Source: Tupaia tana (lineage: Eukaryota > Chordata > Mammalia > Scandentia > Tupaiidae). Taken from it: a DNA stretch of 64,000 bases. The DNA lies in the NCBI GenBank assembly GCA_026018925.1, contig JAKSZU010000278.1, forward strand, positions 1 through 64,000, in the 5' to 3' direction. Each line of letters starts with the position of its first letter. The stretch's first letter is position 1. Under the pieces are notes generated by a model that did not search any database, was not told the DNA's origin, and worked only from the letters and a program-made list of their open reading frames with translations. Position numbers and translations under genes: made by a program. Shown piece by piece: positions 62,585 to 64,000 of the stretch.

Positions 62585-63170
62585 CGTTTTAGCATCAGTG
62601 TTTGCATTAACGTTAGTGTTTACACTTGTGTTTGCATATATGTTAGCGGTTAGCGTTTGCGTTAGACTTTGCTATAGCGTTAGCATATGCGTTTATGCTT
62701 GCGTTAGCGTTAGCATTTGTGTTAGCGTTAGTGCTTGCGTTAGTTTAGTGTTAGCGTTTGCGTTAGAATTTGCGTTAGCGTTTGCGTTAGCGTTAGCGTT
62801 TGCTTAGTGTTAGAGTTAGCGTTTGCGTTAGCGTTAGACTTTGCGTTTGCGATAGCTTTAGCGTTAGCGTTTGCATTAGTGTTTGCATGAGTGTTGGCGT
62901 TAGCGTTAGCGTTAGCGTTTACGTTAGCGTTTGCGTTAGTGTTAGCCTTTGCATTGGCGTTAGCGTAAGCATTTGTGTTAGCGTTAGCGTTTGCGTTAAC
63001 GTTTTGTTTGCATTTGAGTTAGTGTTAGTGTTAGCGTTTGTGTTAGCGTTAGCGTTTCCGGTTGCATTAGAGTTGGCGTTTGCGTTTGCGTTTTCGTTAG
63101 CGTTTGCGTTAGCGTTAGCATTAGCGTTTGCGTTAGCATTAGCGTTTGCATTTGCGTTTTCGTTAGCTAA
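62585..63170 (+). repeat. CpG-dense (TTAGCG/TTTGCG)n array
   Basis: About 585 bp built almost entirely of 6-bp units, mainly TTAGCG and TTTGCG, with TTAGTG, TTTGTG, TTAGCA and TTTGCA variants. It begins irregularly near 62585 and gives way to TTAGGG-type repeats near 63170. Long frames that code only for SV/CV or LA/FA dipeptides are repeat artefacts. The unit differs from the telomere repeat by one or two bases, so an origin from telomeric DNA is likely but not proven. Confidence 0.9.
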
Positions 63171-64000
63171 GATTAAGGTAGGGTTTAAGGATAGTGTTAG
63201 GGTTAGCGTTAGGGTTTAGGGATAGGGTTAGGGTTAGGGTTAGGGTTGAGGGATAATTTTCGGGTTAGGGTTATGGTTTAGGGATAGTGTTAGTGTTAGG
63301 ATTACGGTTTAGGGCTAGTGTTCGAGTTAGGGTTACTGTTTAAAGATATTGCTAGGATTAGGGGTAGGATTTAAGTATAGTGTTAGAGTTAGGGTAAGGG
63401 TTAGAATTTAGGGATAGTGTTAGGGTTAGGGTTAGAGTTTAGGAATAGGATTAGGGATAGGGTTGCTGTTTAGGGATAGTGCTAGTGTTAGAGTTAGTGT
63501 TTATGGCTAGTGTTAGTTTTATGGTTACTGTTTAGGAATAGAGTGAGGGTTATTCTTACGCTTTAAAGATAGTGTTAGGGTTAGGGTTAGGGCTAAGGGA
63601 TAGTGTTAGGGTTAGGGTTACGGTTTAGGGATAGTGCTAGATTTAGGGTTAGGCTTTTGGGCTAGGGTAAGTGTTAGGGTTAATATTTAAGGATTGTGCT
63701 AGGTTTAGGGTTAGGGTTTAAGGATAGTGTTAGGGTTAGGGTTAGGGTTAGAGTTTAAGGATAGTGTTAGGGTTAGAGTTGGTGTTGAGGGATAGTTTTA
63801 GGGTTACGGCTTAGGTATACACTTAGGGCTTGGGTTTAGGGATAGTGTTAGGGTTAGTGTTAGGGTTGAGGGATAGTGTTAGGGTTAGGGTTTGGGGATA
63901 GTGTTAGAATTAGTGTTAAGGTTGAGGAATAGTTTTAGTGTTAGGGTTAGGGTTTAGGTATAGTGTTAGGGTTAGGGTGAGGGTTTGAGGACAGTGTTAG
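63171..64000 (+). repeat. Degenerate telomere-type (TTAGGG) array with 31-bp period
   Basis: TTAGGG is the dominant unit, with the G-rich strand reading rightwards. A GATAGTG-like marker recurs at 63191, 63222, 63253, 63284, 63315, 63346, 63377, 63414, 63445, 63476 and on to 63991, nearly always 31 bp apart with occasional 25 or 37 bp. The consensus unit is TTTAGGGATAGTG followed by three TTAGGG. The array runs past the window end. Confidence 0.9.

Noticed and set aside
62541-63219. Two plus-strand frames coding SV/CV and LA/FA dipeptide repeats
   Set aside because: A hexamer repeat stays open in any frame lacking TAG, so the frame is expected; composition is not that of a gene.

Overview
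This window is repetitive, gene-poor mammalian DNA. I can support no intact protein-coding gene and no functional RNA gene. The mammalian assignment rests on a MIR element, L2-like fragments, tRNA-headed SINEs with target-site duplications, a betaretrovirus-like ERV remnant and TTAGGG-type repeats. I do not recognise the satellite or the SINE families well enough to name a species.

Layout. (1) Positions 1 to about 50,415 are one head-to-tail satellite array with a basic monomer of about 355 bp. Four diverged monomer types, called A, B, C and D here, form a higher-order repeat (HOR). The array mixes 23 tetrameric units (about 1,410-1,422 bp, C-D-A-B) with 16 trimeric units (about 1,059-1,067 bp). 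The trimers lack one monomer because a D and an A have been fused. (2) From about 50,415 to 56,016 the same family continues as older, diverged monomers. These include the remains of an unrelated 1,034-bp HOR and a local duplication about 3.46 kb apart. (3) From 56,017 to about 57,360 is a minus-strand ERV remnant with one LTR and a broken env. (4) From 57,360 to 62,584 is ordinary interspersed DNA with at least two related tRNA-derived SINE subfamilies, several with clear target-site duplications and nesting, plus MIR and L2-like fragments. (5) From 62,585 to 63,170 is an unusual CpG-dense array of TTAGCG and TTTGCG hexamers. (6) From 63,171 to the window end are degenerate TTAGGG repeats with a strong second-order period of 31 bp.

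Reading as a whole. A long homogeneous satellite, a diverged satellite edge, a few kilobases of transposon-rich DNA and then telomere-type repeats, with the G-rich strand running rightwards, is what the end of a telocentric or acrocentric chromosome arm would look like. A subtelomeric satellite or an interstitial telomeric block would also fit. The many short open frames inside the satellite and the hexamer array are by-products of tandem repetition, not genes. Coordinates in the array were counted by eye from landmark motifs and may be off by a base or two.
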